A program made the translations under genes and the position numbers. The notes beneath the pieces are model-generated. The model saw nothing but the letters and a program-made list of their open reading frames with translations. It made no database searches and was not told the DNA's origin. Positions 10,650 to 20,132 of a stretch of DNA of 64,000 bases are shown in pieces (the stretch's first letter is position 1; each line of letters opens with the position of its first letter). Source of the DNA: Pandoraea sp. PE-S2T-3. GTDB taxonomy: Bacteria; Pseudomonadota; Gammaproteobacteria; Burkholderiales; Burkholderiaceae. The stretch is from positions 496,001 to 560,000 of the forward strand of contig NZ_NGUQ01000015.1 in the NCBI RefSeq assembly GCF_002179965.1, read 5' to 3'.

Positions 10650-12312
10650 CCCGAAAGACGAGAAAAACAACAGCGACGCGAAGCAACCGCCGGCCGGTGC
10701 CGACGATTTGCCCACGCCCGCCATCGAGCGGCGCAAGCGCTGGGCCCCGTCGCTCGTCTGGCTGATTCCGCTCGTCGCCGCCGTGATCGGGCTCTCGCTG
10801 GTGGCCAAAGTCATCGTCGAGCGCGGCCCGACGGTCACCATCGACTTCAAGACGGCCGAAGGCCTCGAAGCCGGCAAGACCAAGGTCAAGTTCAAGGAAG
10901 TCGACATCGGCACGGTGAAGAACATCGAGCTCTCCGATGACCTCTCGTATGTGCGCGTGACGGTCGATCTCACGAAGAACGCCAAGCGCTTCGCCGTCAA
11001 GGATTCGCGCTGGTGGGTGGTGCGTCCGCGCGTGGCCGGTGGCAGCGTCTCGGGCCTTTCCACGCTGCTCTCGGGCGCTTACATCGGTGCCGATGCCGGC
11101 AAGACGAAAGACACGGCGGATCACTTCGTCGGTCTCGAAGTGCCGCCGGTCGTGTCGAGCGGTCAGCCCGGCAAGCCGTTCATTCTGCACGCCGCCGATA
11201 TCGGCTCGCTCGACATCGGCTCACCAATTTACTATCGCCGCATTCAGGTCGGGCAGGTCGAAGCCTATTCGCTCGATGCCGATGGCAAGGGCGTCACGCT
11301 GCGCGTCTTCGTGCAGGCGCCTTACGATCAATATGTGGGCACCAACACGCGCTTCTGGCATGCGAGCGGCATCGATCTGCGACTCGATTCGAGCGGCTTC
11401 CAAGTGAATACGCAGTCGCTCGCGTCGGTCGTCATCGGCGGCATCGCCTTCCAGGCACCGTCGGATGCCGGCGCTGGCGTCATGGCCAAACCGGGGCAGG
11501 AATTCCGCCTCGCGCCGGACGAATCGACCGCCATGAAGGCGCCCGACACGCATCCGGTGCGCGTGGTGTTCCGCTTCCAGCAATCGCTGCGAGGTCTGGC
11601 GGTGGGCGCGCCGATTGACTTCCGGGGCATCACGCTCGGCGAAGTCACTTCCATCGGCGTGGAATTCGATCAGGCCACCAAGCGCATCGCCATGCCGGTG
11701 ACGGTCGAGCTGTATCCGGATCGCTTGCGCCGTCGCGACGCGAAGAACAACCTGCCGCAGAACGAGCTGGCGAGCCATCAGATTCTCAACGCGCTGGTGG
11801 CGCGCGGCCTGCGCGGCCAGTTGCGCACGGGCAACCTGCTCACCGGCCAGTTGTACGTGGCGCTCGACTTCTTCCCGAATGTCGCGCCAGCCAAGGCCGA
11901 GGATGTCGACGGCATACTCGTGCTGCCGACCGTGCCCAACACGCTCGACCAGTTGCAGCTTCAGATTGCCGACATCGCCGGCAAGCTCGACAAGATTCCG
12001 TTCGACACCATCGGACAGAATCTCAACTCGTCGCTGGCCAAGCTCGACAAGACGCTCGACAGCGTGCAGGGGCTGTTCAAGCAACTCGATACCGAGATCG
12101 CGCCGGAAGCCAAGGCAACGCTGGGCGAAGCGAAGAAGAGTTTCGGTGCCGCCGAGCGCACGCTGTCCGAAGACGCCCCGGTGCAGCAGGATGTGCGTCA
12201 GGCCATGCAGGAACTGACCAAGACGCTGCGCTCGCTCAACACGCTCGCCGACTATCTGCAACAGCACCCAGAAGCGCTGCTGCGCGGCAAACCGAAGGAT
12301 CCGCAACCATGA
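10642..12312 (+). CDS. pqiB: PqiB-like MCE (MlaD) domain protein
   Basis: MCE proteins of this class form hexameric tubes spanning the periplasm for lipid movement. The 556-residue protein has one N-terminal membrane anchor (SLVWLIPLVAAVIGLSLVAKVIV, about 33-55), then three MCE domains: one near 60-150 (GPTVTIDFKTAEGLEAGKTKVKFKEVDIG), one near 170-260 and one near 300-400 (VRVVFRFQQSLRGLAVGAPIDFRGI). A C-terminal helical region (about 430-550) fits the central needle of PqiB. E. coli PqiB is 546 residues. Coupled to the PqiA genes upstream and to pqiC downstream (4-nt overlap). Confidence 0.92.
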   Translation: MTDPKDEKNNSDAKQPPAGADDLPTPAIERRKRWAPSLVWLIPLVAAVIGLSLVAKVIVERGPTVTIDFKTAEGLEAGKTKVKFKEVDIGTVKNIELSDDLSYVRVTVDLTKNAKRFAVKDSRWWVVRPRVAGGSVSGLSTLLSGAYIGADAGKTKDTADHFVGLEVPPVVSSGQPGKPFILHAADIGSLDIGSPIYYRRIQVGQVEAYSLDADGKGVTLRVFVQAPYDQYVGTNTRFWHASGIDLRLDSSGFQVNTQSLASVVIGGIAFQAPSDAGAGVMAKPGQEFRLAPDESTAMKAPDTHPVRVVFRFQQSLRGLAVGAPIDFRGITLGEVTSIGVEFDQATKRIAMPVTVELYPDRLRRRDAKNNLPQNELASHQILNALVARGLRGQLRTGNLLTGQLYVALDFFPNVAPAKAEDVDGILVLPTVPNTLDQLQLQIADIAGKLDKIPFDTIGQNLNSSLAKLDKTLDSVQGLFKQLDTEIAPEAKATLGEAKKSFGAAERTLSEDAPVQQDVRQAMQELTKTLRSLNTLADYLQQHPEALLRGKPKDPQP

Positions 12313-13001
12313 TGAGGCCGACCGATATGTTCCGTAGCTCCCGAAGCATGTTGGGTCGCCGCGCCGTTGCGTCGGCTGCCACCGCAACGACGGTTGGGCT
12401 GGTGCTGGCGATGGCGGGTTGTGCGTCGCCAACGCCGAGTTTCTACACGCTCGCGGGCGCAGGTGGCGCTTCAAATACGGCCAACACGGCCAGTACGGGC
12501 AATGTAGGGACCAACGCGCCCGCGACGCCGTATGCCATCGAAGTGTCGCCGGTGGCCGTACCCGAGCAGGTCGACCGCCCGCAGATCGTGGTGACCAAGG
12601 GCGGCGGACAAGTCGATATTCTGGAAGCTTCGCGCTGGGCGGCACCGCTCAAGAACGAGCTGACGTCGACGATCTCGCGCGGCTTGACGCAACGTCTTGG
12701 CGCGATGGATGTGTATGGGTTGCCGCGCGCTGACGGCGTGACGGTGTATCGCCTGTCTACGTCGGTGCAACGTTTCGAGTCGGCGCCCGGCGAACAGGCT
12801 GCGCTCACCGCCGTCTGGACGGTGCGCCGTGTGCCGGGCGACGTGGTGCTGACGTGCCGTTTCAACGGCACGGAGCCCGCATCGGGCGGCATTCCTGAAG
12901 TGGTCGCCGCGCAGCGCAAGCTGGTCGGCCAACTGACGGACAGCATCGGCCGCGCCATCGCGACCAGTGCGCAAGGAACGACGCCTCGCTGCGACGGGTA
13001 A
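12309..13001 (+). CDS. pqiC: PqiC-like outer-membrane lipoprotein (ABC-type transport auxiliary family)
   Basis: PqiC is the outer-membrane lipoprotein partner of PqiB. The 230-residue product has a long signal peptide ending in the lipobox LAMAGC, followed by SPTPSFYTLAG, the usual start of this family (DUF330). A Gly/Asn/Thr-rich linker follows, then the conserved IEVSPVAVPEQVDRPQIV and ASRWAAPLKNELTSTI segments. It overlaps the pqiB stop by 4 nt and ends the operon before a hairpin at 13028-13061. Confidence 0.88.
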   Translation: MMRPTDMFRSSRSMLGRRAVASAATATTVGLVLAMAGCASPTPSFYTLAGAGGASNTANTASTGNVGTNAPATPYAIEVSPVAVPEQVDRPQIVVTKGGGQVDILEASRWAAPLKNELTSTISRGLTQRLGAMDVYGLPRADGVTVYRLSTSVQRFESAPGEQAALTAVWTVRRVPGDVVLTCRFNGTEPASGGIPEVVAAQRKLVGQLTDSIGRAIATSAQGTTPRCDG

Positions 13002-13027
13002 CACCGCCGAAGCACGTTCGAACTGAA

Positions 13028-13061
13028 TTGCCGGGCATCGGCAACATCCGCTGCCCGGCAA
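13028..13061. terminator. Hairpin between convergent pqiC and the aspartoacylase-like gene
   Basis: Perfect 10-bp inverted repeat (TTGCCGGGCA / TGCCCGGCAA) with a 14-nt loop, placed between two convergent stops. There is no strong T-run, so it may act as a weak bidirectional terminator or mRNA end protector. Confidence 0.55.
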
Positions 13062-13085
13062 CAGCATCAACGCTTCACGCGTCGC

Positions 13086-14030
13086 TCAGACGCGCTCGCG
13101 CGCCAGATACATCGCTTCACGGCCCACGATGGGCTCACGCGTCGGCATGATGACCGTACAGCCATCGAAAGGCGCGACAATTTGCTTGTCGCCGTCCGTC
13201 GCCACCAGTTCATCTTTGCCGAACACTTCGAACCCGATGACCGGGCGCGCGAAGCGAAACTCCGGCGTCTGCACCACGTGCGTCTCCACCAGTTCGAAAC
13301 GGCGTCGCGCACTCGGCTGCGGCTCAGCGTCGCCTGCCTCACTCGCTTCAATGAGCCCGAAGTGCGTGAGGAATTTGGTCGCGGCGGCAATGGCCACTGC
13401 GGCACTGGAAGGCTTGAAGTGTTGCCCGCACTCGATCACGACGGCAGCGCCCGCCGTTGAGGCAGCTTCGCCAAATCGCCCGAACTGGATCAACGGCGTG
13501 CCCGACCCAAGCCCCTTCGGCATGATCAGATGCAAGCCGCACACGTCGATGGCTTCGGCCAGCGTGCTGTTGCGTTGCGCATCCGGGTACACCCAGAACG
13601 GCGGGACATCGAGCGACGTCGAGTGAATATCCAGCACGTGATCTGCCGCGTCCACGAACGGGGCCAGTTCTCGCATGCGCCGGATTTCCGGGCTGTCCGA
13701 TTCCCCCTGCAAATACTCGTCGGACCAGATCCGGTTCAGGTTGTGCACCAGTTGACGGCTCGCGAAGGGTTTCGATTCGTCAAAGCTTTCGTAGGCTTCG
13801 ACGTTGGCGAAAAGCAACGTCAACTTGCCTCGCGCCGGGCGCACGCCCCGGTCCAGCAAATGCGTCACGGCATGCATGCCGCAAAACTCGTTGCCATGCA
13901 CGAGCGAACTGATCAGCAAATGCGGCCCGGGCAGCCCCGAATCGAAATGATGAACGTAGTCGGTGCCCGTGTTCCCCGCCTTGTAGGCGGAGATGTCTCG
14001 ATACATTGCCTTGCTGTTTTGTGTGTCCAT
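13086..14030 (-). CDS. Succinylglutamate desuccinylase/aspartoacylase-family zinc hydrolase
   Basis: These enzymes are zinc-dependent amidohydrolases with a carboxypeptidase-like fold. The 314-residue protein shows the first zinc motif in LLISSLVHGNEFCGMHAV (His and Glu of HGNE), an Asn/Arg substrate region (LVHNLNRIWSDEYL), and the second zinc histidine in DHVLDIHSTSLD. A later VIECGQHF fits the catalytic Glu segment. I chose the ATG at 14030 (MDTQNSKAMYRDIS); no clear ribosome site exists, and an ATG at 14006 is an alternative. It stands alone, convergent to pqiC and divergent from the binding-protein gene. The substrate cannot be told from sequence. Confidence 0.82.
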   Translation of the reverse strand: MDTQNSKAMYRDISAYKAGNTGTDYVHHFDSGLPGPHLLISSLVHGNEFCGMHAVTHLLDRGVRPARGKLTLLFANVEAYESFDESKPFASRQLVHNLNRIWSDEYLQGESDSPEIRRMRELAPFVDAADHVLDIHSTSLDVPPFWVYPDAQRNSTLAEAIDVCGLHLIMPKGLGSGTPLIQFGRFGEAASTAGAAVVIECGQHFKPSSAAVAIAAATKFLTHFGLIEASEAGDAEPQPSARRRFELVETHVVQTPEFRFARPVIGFEVFGKDELVATDGDKQIVAPFDGCTVIMPTREPIVGREAMYLARERV

Positions 14031-14224
14031 GGTGACCAGAGTGCCCGACGAATCGACGGCATTATAGGGCGCAATAGGGCTCGGCCGGGCATCGCACCCG
14101 CCTTGCAATGCCTAGAAAATTTACGGATTGCGCAATCGATTACGAGATGTTTAAGATATTCCAGACCTTGCCGGCATCACGACGGTGCAGCGGGTCGACA
14201 TAACTCGAATATCGGAGACAAGCC

Positions 14225-15472
14225 ATGCCCACCCCTATCCGGCGCGCGATTGCGTGTGCCGCCTCTGCGCTCGCCCTCGGCGCATTCACCGCCGGCTTCG
14301 CCCCGGCCGCTCACGCAGCAGCCATTTCCGACGGCGTCGTCAAGATCGGCGTGCTCACCGACCTGTCGGGCGTGTCGAGCGACAACGCAGGCAAAGGCAG
14401 CGTGCTCGCCGCCACCATGGCTATCGACGACTTTGCCAAGGACCACAAGGTACTCGGCGCGCCCATCGAACTCGTCTCGGCCGACTCGCAAGGCAAGACC
14501 GACACGGGTGCGACCATCGCGCGCGAGTGGTACGACCGCGACAAGGTCGACATGATCACCGACCTCACCTTCTCGAACGTCGCCCTCGCCGTCGACCGCA
14601 TCGCCGACGAGAAGAAAAAGATCGCCCTCGTCACGGGCGCCGGTTCGTCGGCCATCAGCAACGAGCAGTGCACGGCGCATAGCGTGCAATGGATGTACGA
14701 CACCTACGCGCTGGCCAACTCCACATCGCAGGCACTGCTGCGCCGCGGCCTGAAGTCGTGGTACTTCATCACCGCCGACTACGCGTTCGGTCAGGCACTG
14801 GAAAAAGACGCCAGCGAAATCCTCACGCGTCAGGGAGGCAAGGTCGTCGGCTCGGTCAAGCACCCGGTCAACTCCCCCGATATGTCATCGTACCTGCTGC
14901 GCGCACAAACCTCGGGCGCTCAGGTCATCGCACTGGCCAACTCGGGCACCGACACGCTCAACACGGTCAAGCAGGCGTCGCAGTTCAACATGATTCAGGG
15001 CAGCAAACAGGTCTTCACGCCACTGCTCTCGCTCATTACCGAAGTGCACGGCATGGGCCTGAAGAATGCCCAAGGCATGATTCTGACCAACGGCTATTAC
15101 TGGGATCAGGACGACCGTTCGCGCGGCTTCGCGCAGCGCTTCTACGCGCAGCACAAGAAGATGCCGACGATGATGCAGGCAGCCGTCTATTCGGCGGTGC
15201 TCAACTATCTGAAAGCGGTTCAGGCGGCCGGCACCGACGAAGCAGACGCCGTGATGGCCAAGCTCAAGACGATGAAGATAGACGATCCGGTGATTCGCAA
15301 CGGGCATATCCGTGCAGACGGCAAGCTCGTGCACGACATGCTGCTCGTGCAGGTCAAGACGCCCGCAGAGTCGAAGGGGGACTGGGATCTTTACAAGATT
15401 CTCGAAACGATTCCGGCCGACAAGGCATTCGCGCCACTGGCCGAATCGAAGTGCTCGCTCGTGAAGAAGTAA
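14225..15472 (+). CDS. ABC transporter substrate-binding protein, branched-chain amino acid type
   Basis: A periplasmic binding protein of the LivJ/Peripla_BP_6 class. The 415-residue product has a clear signal peptide (RRAIACAASALALGAFTAGFAPAAHA), then VVKIGVLTDLSGVSSDNAGKGS, the standard family opening, and the two-lobe fold with PVNSPDMSSYLLRAQTSGAQV. The ATG at 14225 has GGAGA about 7 nt upstream. No permease or ATPase genes adjoin it, so it may serve a transporter encoded elsewhere. The ligand is unknown; many relatives bind aromatic acids or amides rather than amino acids. Confidence 0.88.
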   Translation: MPTPIRRAIACAASALALGAFTAGFAPAAHAAAISDGVVKIGVLTDLSGVSSDNAGKGSVLAATMAIDDFAKDHKVLGAPIELVSADSQGKTDTGATIAREWYDRDKVDMITDLTFSNVALAVDRIADEKKKIALVTGAGSSAISNEQCTAHSVQWMYDTYALANSTSQALLRRGLKSWYFITADYAFGQALEKDASEILTRQGGKVVGSVKHPVNSPDMSSYLLRAQTSGAQVIALANSGTDTLNTVKQASQFNMIQGSKQVFTPLLSLITEVHGMGLKNAQGMILTNGYYWDQDDRSRGFAQRFYAQHKKMPTMMQAAVYSAVLNYLKAVQAAGTDEADAVMAKLKTMKIDDPVIRNGHIRADGKLVHDMLLVQVKTPAESKGDWDLYKILETIPADKAFAPLAESKCSLVKK

Positions 15473-15487
15473 GCCCGGCGTGACGCA

Positions 15488-15516
15488 CGGGCAGTCATCG
15501 CTGTAGTGACTGCCCG
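15488..15516. terminator. Bidirectional hairpin between convergent genes
   Basis: Perfect 10-bp inverted repeat CGGGCAGTCA / TGACTGCCCG with a 9-nt loop, exactly between the convergent stops at 15472 and 15533. No T-run. Confidence 0.6.
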
Positions 15517-15532
15517 AGTACTGCGCTATCGG

Positions 15533-16945
15533 TTACTGCCCTGCCACACCGGCGACTGCCGGACGCTGCTCTTCCACCCGGCGGAACACCAACGCCGAGG
15601 CCAGCGTAATCAGGCCGACGCACACGAACGTCATCCTGAAGCCAGCTACGGTGCCGCCCATGCCGAGTTCGCCCGCCTCGCCCGCCAGATGGCCGAAGAG
15701 CGCCAGCAGTTGACCGCCGATGGTCACCCCCAGCCCTAGTGCGAGCATCTGCGCCATGGAGAACAGGCCGTTGCCCGCGCTGGCGCGACGCGCGCCGAGA
15801 TCCTTGAGCGTCACACTGTTCATGGCTGCAAACTGCATCGAGCCCGCGCCGCCGAACACAGCCAGTTGCACAATGCCCAGCCACATCGGCCAGCCCGGCC
15901 CGAACAGCGCGAAGCTGGCAATCGAGCCGCCCACCACTGCCGTGTTGACCATCAGGAAGCGCGTGTAGCCGTAGCGCTTGACCAGCGGCGTGACCATCCG
16001 TTTGACGACGATCCCGGCGAGCGCCATGGGCAACATCGTCAGGCCCGAGATGAGCGGGCTGTAGCCCATGCCGACCTGCAACAACAGCGGCATCAAGAAC
16101 GGCACCGCGCTGCTGCCGATCCGTGCGACGAGATTGCCGAGCAGTCCCAGACTGAAGCTGCGTGTCTCGAAGAGCTCCAGCGGAAACAGCGGCGCAGCGC
16201 TTCGGCGCGCGTAGGGCCAGTAGCCGACGGTCGTCGCCACACACAGCAGCGCCAAGGCCACCGACGGTGCCCATCCCGCTTGCGGGAACGGATGATCGAG
16301 CGCCAGCGTGAACGACACCATGGCCACCGACAGCATGGCAAAGCCAATCCAGTCGAAGCCGGTCTCGATCACATCTTCCTTGGCGGGTCGCGGCAGATAG
16401 CGCCGTACGGCCAGACTGCCGACGACGCCGATGGGCACGTTGATCAGGAAGATCCAGTGCCACGACGACACCTCGACCAGCCAGCCGCCCAGCACCGGGC
16501 CCATCATCGGACCGACCTGCCCGGCAATCGATACAAACGCCAGCGCGGCGAGATATTGCTCGGCGGGAAAGGTCCGCAGCACGGCCAGCCGGCCGATCGG
16601 CAGCAGCATCGAGCCGCCCGCGCCTTGCAGCACGCGCGCCACGACCAACTGTGGCAGCGTGTGCGCCATGGCGCAGCAGATCGAGCCCAATACGAAGAGA
16701 AGAATGGCGACGAAGTACACGCGGCGCGTGCCGAAGCGGTCGGCAAGCCAGCCCGACGCGGGCGTGAGCATGGCCATCGTGAGGGAATAGGCGACCACCA
16801 CGGGCTGCATGCGCAGCGGGTTCTCGCCGAGGCTGGCGGCCATGGCCGGCAACGCCGTATTGACGATGGTGCCGTCGAGCGCCTGCATGAAAAAGCCCGC
16901 CGCAACGATCCACAACAGGGCGGTGAGTGACTTGTCTTGCTTCAT
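15533..16945 (-). CDS. mdtD: MFS drug-exporter-like transporter, DHA2 family, MdtD-like
   Basis: A proton-driven exporter of the 14-helix DHA2 family. The product (470 residues from MKQDKSLTALLWIVAAGFF) closely follows E. coli MdtD (471 residues) through FFMQALDGTIVNTALPAMAASLGENPL, the SGWLADRFGTRRVYF loop-2 motif, the RVLQGAGGSMLLPIGRL helix and SWHWIFLINVPIGVVGS. Many membrane segments are evident. The start is uncertain: no strong ribosome site precedes the ATG at 16945, and a TTG at 16978 is possible. It is not next to mdtABC-type RND genes here, so the natural substrate is unknown. Confidence 0.82.
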   Translation of the reverse strand: MKQDKSLTALLWIVAAGFFMQALDGTIVNTALPAMAASLGENPLRMQPVVVAYSLTMAMLTPASGWLADRFGTRRVYFVAILLFVLGSICCAMAHTLPQLVVARVLQGAGGSMLLPIGRLAVLRTFPAEQYLAALAFVSIAGQVGPMMGPVLGGWLVEVSSWHWIFLINVPIGVVGSLAVRRYLPRPAKEDVIETGFDWIGFAMLSVAMVSFTLALDHPFPQAGWAPSVALALLCVATTVGYWPYARRSAAPLFPLELFETRSFSLGLLGNLVARIGSSAVPFLMPLLLQVGMGYSPLISGLTMLPMALAGIVVKRMVTPLVKRYGYTRFLMVNTAVVGGSIASFALFGPGWPMWLGIVQLAVFGGAGSMQFAAMNSVTLKDLGARRASAGNGLFSMAQMLALGLGVTIGGQLLALFGHLAGEAGELGMGGTVAGFRMTFVCVGLITLASALVFRRVEEQRPAVAGVAGQ

Positions 16946-17067
16946 GCGGCGAGGGGAGAAGGCTGGGACGGCACGCAAGAAGGCCGTGCCGTCTCAAGAA
17001 TTAAGCGAAAGCCGAATTCTATCGCGCCAAATCTCCCGGGGACAGGGGAAAGGACAGGGAACGTCTG

Positions 17068-17667
17068 TCAGGCCGTGGTGTTGACGCGCGTGCCGGTGGT
17101 CTTGCTCGGGTCCATCAGCGTCTGGATCTGTGCGCGAATCGTCATCGCCTGTGCGGACAGCGTCTGCACTTCCGCCATCTTTTCTTCCGGCGGGATCGAG
17201 TCGTTGTTGCGCACGGCTTCGAGCTGCGCCATGACCTTGGCCAGCATGTCCTTGAGCTTCTGAATGGTCTGCTCGACGATGCCGTTGGCGGCAGGGCCCG
17301 CATTGCCCGCACCGCCCGCCGCGCCTGCCCCGCCAGCTGCCGCCCCGCCGATCGCCTTCGCGGCATCGCTCGCATCGCGCACGGACTTCACCATATCGGT
17401 GTCGATCTTGCGCGAACTCGTACCGTTATTGTTGGCATCGGGCGTGGTGGTGGACGCCGCTGTCGTCGCCGTGCTGCCGTCGGCGGGCTTTGCCGCCTTG
17501 TCAGACGTACCCGATGCATTCGCCGTAGCGGCCGTCCCGGCCTTCTGTCCGGCGACGTTTCCGCCGCCCGCCGCCTGCGCCTTTTCGGCCTGTTGCGACT
17601 GGATGTGGGCTTGCCAGACGTCGAGCAGGCTGGAAGTCGAGCTGTTCTTGACCGCGATGATAGTCAT
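17068..17667 (-). CDS. Ala/Gly-rich hypothetical protein
   Basis: I do not recognise a family. The 199-residue product from MTIIAVKNSSTSSLLDVWQAH has a Gln/Ala-rich region, then a low-complexity Ala-Thr-Gly linker with many Asn and Ser residues (about 40-130), and a C-terminal helical segment (VEQTIQKLKDMLAKVMAQLEAVRNND) likely to form a coiled coil, followed by QTLSAQAMTIRAQIQTLM. There is no signal peptide or membrane segment. Codon use matches the neighbours, which supports a real gene. The overall plan of a disordered linker plus short coiled coil resembles small secreted or structural proteins, but this is only a description. Confidence 0.7.
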   Translation of the reverse strand: MTIIAVKNSSTSSLLDVWQAHIQSQQAEKAQAAGGGNVAGQKAGTAATANASGTSDKAAKPADGSTATTAASTTTPDANNNGTSSRKIDTDMVKSVRDASDAAKAIGGAAAGGAGAAGGAGNAGPAANGIVEQTIQKLKDMLAKVMAQLEAVRNNDSIPPEEKMAEVQTLSAQAMTIRAQIQTLMDPSKTTGTRVNTTA

Positions 17668-17822
17668 GGAGAGGGGGGCGCTCCGCAAGGAAAGATGGTA
17701 AGGATTCGAAAGTTATTACGGCATCCTTTGCGAATACCTTTAGCAATTCGTTATTCCCCTGCGAGATTTGGCAGTGCGCGCCAATCTCCGCCCGCATGCC
17801 GCCTGCATACCCCATACATGAC

Positions 17823-17848
17823 CCGGGCCCGTGCGAACACGGGCCCGG
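17823..17848. terminator. GC-rich hairpin downstream of the GH15 gene
   Basis: Perfect 11-bp inverted repeat CCGGGCCCGTG / CACGGGCCCGG around a CGAA tetraloop, 24 nt beyond the GH15 stop on the minus strand. It lacks a T-run but is very stable and probably marks the transcript end. Confidence 0.6.
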
Positions 17849-17871
17849 CAAGGGTTAAGAGAGGTTTCGGA

Positions 17872-19737
17872 TCAGGCGCGGACCGCCCGATACCCCACAT
17901 GCTCGTAATGCGCCTCGTCGGCGGCGTCCTCGGCGTCGTTATCCGCCCGGTCGTCCTCGGTGAGTGCTTCGAGCCGAATCGCAGCATGCACCAGCGCGAT
18001 GTGCGAAAAAGCCTGCGGGAAGTTGCCGACCTGACGCTTGTGGTGCGTGTCGTACTCCTCAGCAAGTAACCCGACGTCATTGCGCAACGACAGCAGTCGC
18101 TCGAACAACTTGCGCGCGTCACCCTGACGGCCCAGCATCACCAGACAATCGACCATCCAGAAGCTGCACGCCAAAAACGCACCCTCGCCCGCCGGCAAGC
18201 CGTCGTCGACGCGACTGGTGCGGTAGCGCTGCACCAACCCGTCTCGCATCAACTCGCGCTCGACCGCCTCGACCGTCCCGATGACACGCGGGTCGTCCGG
18301 CGGCAGAAAACCCACCAGCGGAATCATCAGGGCACTGGCGTCCATCTCGTCGGAGCCATACGCCTGCATGAACGCGTTGCGTGTCTTGTCGAAGCCATGC
18401 GTGCAGACGTCCGTGTGAATCTCCTGACATAACTTGCGCCAGTGATCGACCGGCCCCGGCAGATTGAAACGCTGCGCCGACTTGATCGCGCGGTCGAACG
18501 CGACCCACGCCATCACCTTCGAGTAAGTGAAATGCTGGCGCCCGCCACGCACTTCCCAGATGCCTTCGTCGGGCTTGCGCCAGACCGTCTCGAGATGCGC
18601 GACCAGCTTGGTCTGCACCTCCCATGTCGCGTCGTCCGGCGTCAGACCGCCAAGGCGCGCCTGATGCAGCGCGTCCATAACTTCGCCGTAGACGTCGAGC
18701 TGAAGCTGGCCGACCGCGCCGTTGCCCACGCGCACGGGTTTCGCGCCCTCGTAGCCCGGCAGCCAGTCGACTTCCCACTCCGGCAGCCGCCGCTCGCCGG
18801 ACAGTCCGTACATGATCTGCACCTGCGACGGCGCGCCCGCGACGGCGCGCACCAGCCAATCACTCCAGTCGTTGGCTTCCGTGTAATAGCCGCCGAGCAT
18901 GAGCGCCTGCAACGTCAGCGTGGCGTCCCTGAGCCAGCAATAGCGGTAGTCCCAGTTACGTTCGCCCCCCAGTTGCTCGGGCAGTGACGTCGTGGGCGCG
19001 GCCACCACGCCGCCCGTCGGCACGAACGTCAGCGCCTTGAGCGTGATGAGCGAACGGCGGATCGCGTCGGTCCAGCGGCCATCCAGTTGGCAGCGGCCCG
19101 CCCACGTGCGCCAGTAGCGCTCGGTATCGGTGAGCGCCGCCAGCGGGTCGATTTCGCGCGGATCGGCGTGATGCGAGGCCACCCGCGACAACACGAATGG
19201 CACGGTCTCGCCCGCCTTCACCTGAAAAGTGGCCCGCAGACTGCCCGGCACATCCTGAATGGGGACCGGCGTGCGCAATACCACCTTGTCAGGCCCGGCG
19301 ATCAGGCGCATGCCCGGTCCGGTGGCGTCGTCCTTGTCCAGCGGGCGAGCCCACGGCACCGATGCGCCGTAGTCGAAGCGCAGAATCAGTTCCATCGACA
19401 TGGTGATCGTGCCGTGGATCCCCTTGACCAGCCGCACCAGATCGGCCGCGCCATCGCGCAATGGCATGAAATCGATGATCGACACGCAGCCTTCGCACGT
19501 TTCAAAACGTGTTTCCAGAATCAGGGTGTCGTCGTGATAGCGGCGTGTGACGGTGGCCTTGGGATCGTCGGGGGCGAGTTTCCAATGACCGTGCTCGGGA
19601 CCGCCGAGCAACGCCGCAAAGCAGGCGGGAGAATCGAAATATGGCCAGCAGAGCCAGTCGATCGAACCGTCGCGCGCGACCAGCGCAGCGCTTCGGCAGT
19701 CGCCAATCATGGCGTAGTCTTCGATGCGTGCCGGCAT
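17872..19737 (-). CDS. Glycoside hydrolase family 15 protein (glucoamylase/trehalase type)
   Basis: GH15 enzymes cut terminal glucose from alpha-glucans or trehalose with inversion. The 621-residue protein has the trehalase-type N-terminal beta domain (IEDYAMIGDCRSAALVARDGSIDWLCWPYFDSP, about 4-36) and the (alpha/alpha)6 catalytic domain from about residue 230. There RNWDYRYCWLRDATLTLQAL, PDEGIWEVRG (likely general acid Glu) and LPAGEGAFLACSFWMVDCL (likely general base Glu) are visible. The ATG at 19737 has GAGGTG 5 nt upstream. Cytoplasmic, since no signal peptide is seen. Stands alone; the substrate (trehalose or maltodextrin) is not determined. Confidence 0.9.
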   Translation of the reverse strand: MPARIEDYAMIGDCRSAALVARDGSIDWLCWPYFDSPACFAALLGGPEHGHWKLAPDDPKATVTRRYHDDTLILETRFETCEGCVSIIDFMPLRDGAADLVRLVKGIHGTITMSMELILRFDYGASVPWARPLDKDDATGPGMRLIAGPDKVVLRTPVPIQDVPGSLRATFQVKAGETVPFVLSRVASHHADPREIDPLAALTDTERYWRTWAGRCQLDGRWTDAIRRSLITLKALTFVPTGGVVAAPTTSLPEQLGGERNWDYRYCWLRDATLTLQALMLGGYYTEANDWSDWLVRAVAGAPSQVQIMYGLSGERRLPEWEVDWLPGYEGAKPVRVGNGAVGQLQLDVYGEVMDALHQARLGGLTPDDATWEVQTKLVAHLETVWRKPDEGIWEVRGGRQHFTYSKVMAWVAFDRAIKSAQRFNLPGPVDHWRKLCQEIHTDVCTHGFDKTRNAFMQAYGSDEMDASALMIPLVGFLPPDDPRVIGTVEAVERELMRDGLVQRYRTSRVDDGLPAGEGAFLACSFWMVDCLVMLGRQGDARKLFERLLSLRNDVGLLAEEYDTHHKRQVGNFPQAFSHIALVHAAIRLEALTEDDRADNDAEDAADEAHYEHVGYRAVRA

Positions 19738-20132
19738 GCTCACCTCGCGAACGTCGATACGTGAAGCCCAATGGTACGCGCGTCGTTCTCGCGCGACCAC
19801 CCTCCTGCAAAACGGCCGTTACATCGCCTGCGCCGCTCATGAAACCCGTTGCCAGCCCTGCTCAACTGCATGCGATCAGTCATCCCTTCCCTCCTTACGG
19901 CCGTGCCGTGTGGTGAGGTTCGTCGGTGGCCCGTGTTGCGCCAATGAATGTCCGGCTAACGATCAATTCACAATCCGTTAATGACCGACCGGCCCATCCG
20001 AGGGAAGTTCGGATCAATTTTCAACGCGGCGCGAATTAGCGCCGTTATTCCACTTCATGAAAAAAACGCCGGGCACCTCGGCGGTGCACGGCGTTTCTGA
20101 TGACTTCAGGACTTTCTGCGTGACCTCAAATA
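19738..20132. other. Gene-free stretch between GH15 and the CoA-transferase operon
   Basis: About 395 nt. It holds the GH15 upstream region and the terminator at 20060-20096 belonging to the CoA-transferase operon. Short open frames here have no ribosome sites or convincing protein sequence. I see no other signal. Confidence 0.6.
20060..20096 (-). terminator. Intrinsic terminator of the CaiB/CaiD-like operon
   Basis: On the minus strand AAACGCCG.GCACC pairs with GGTGC.CGGCGTTT (13 bp, one bulge per side) and is followed by a run of seven Ts, 36 nt after the stop at 20133. A classic Rho-independent terminator. Confidence 0.9.
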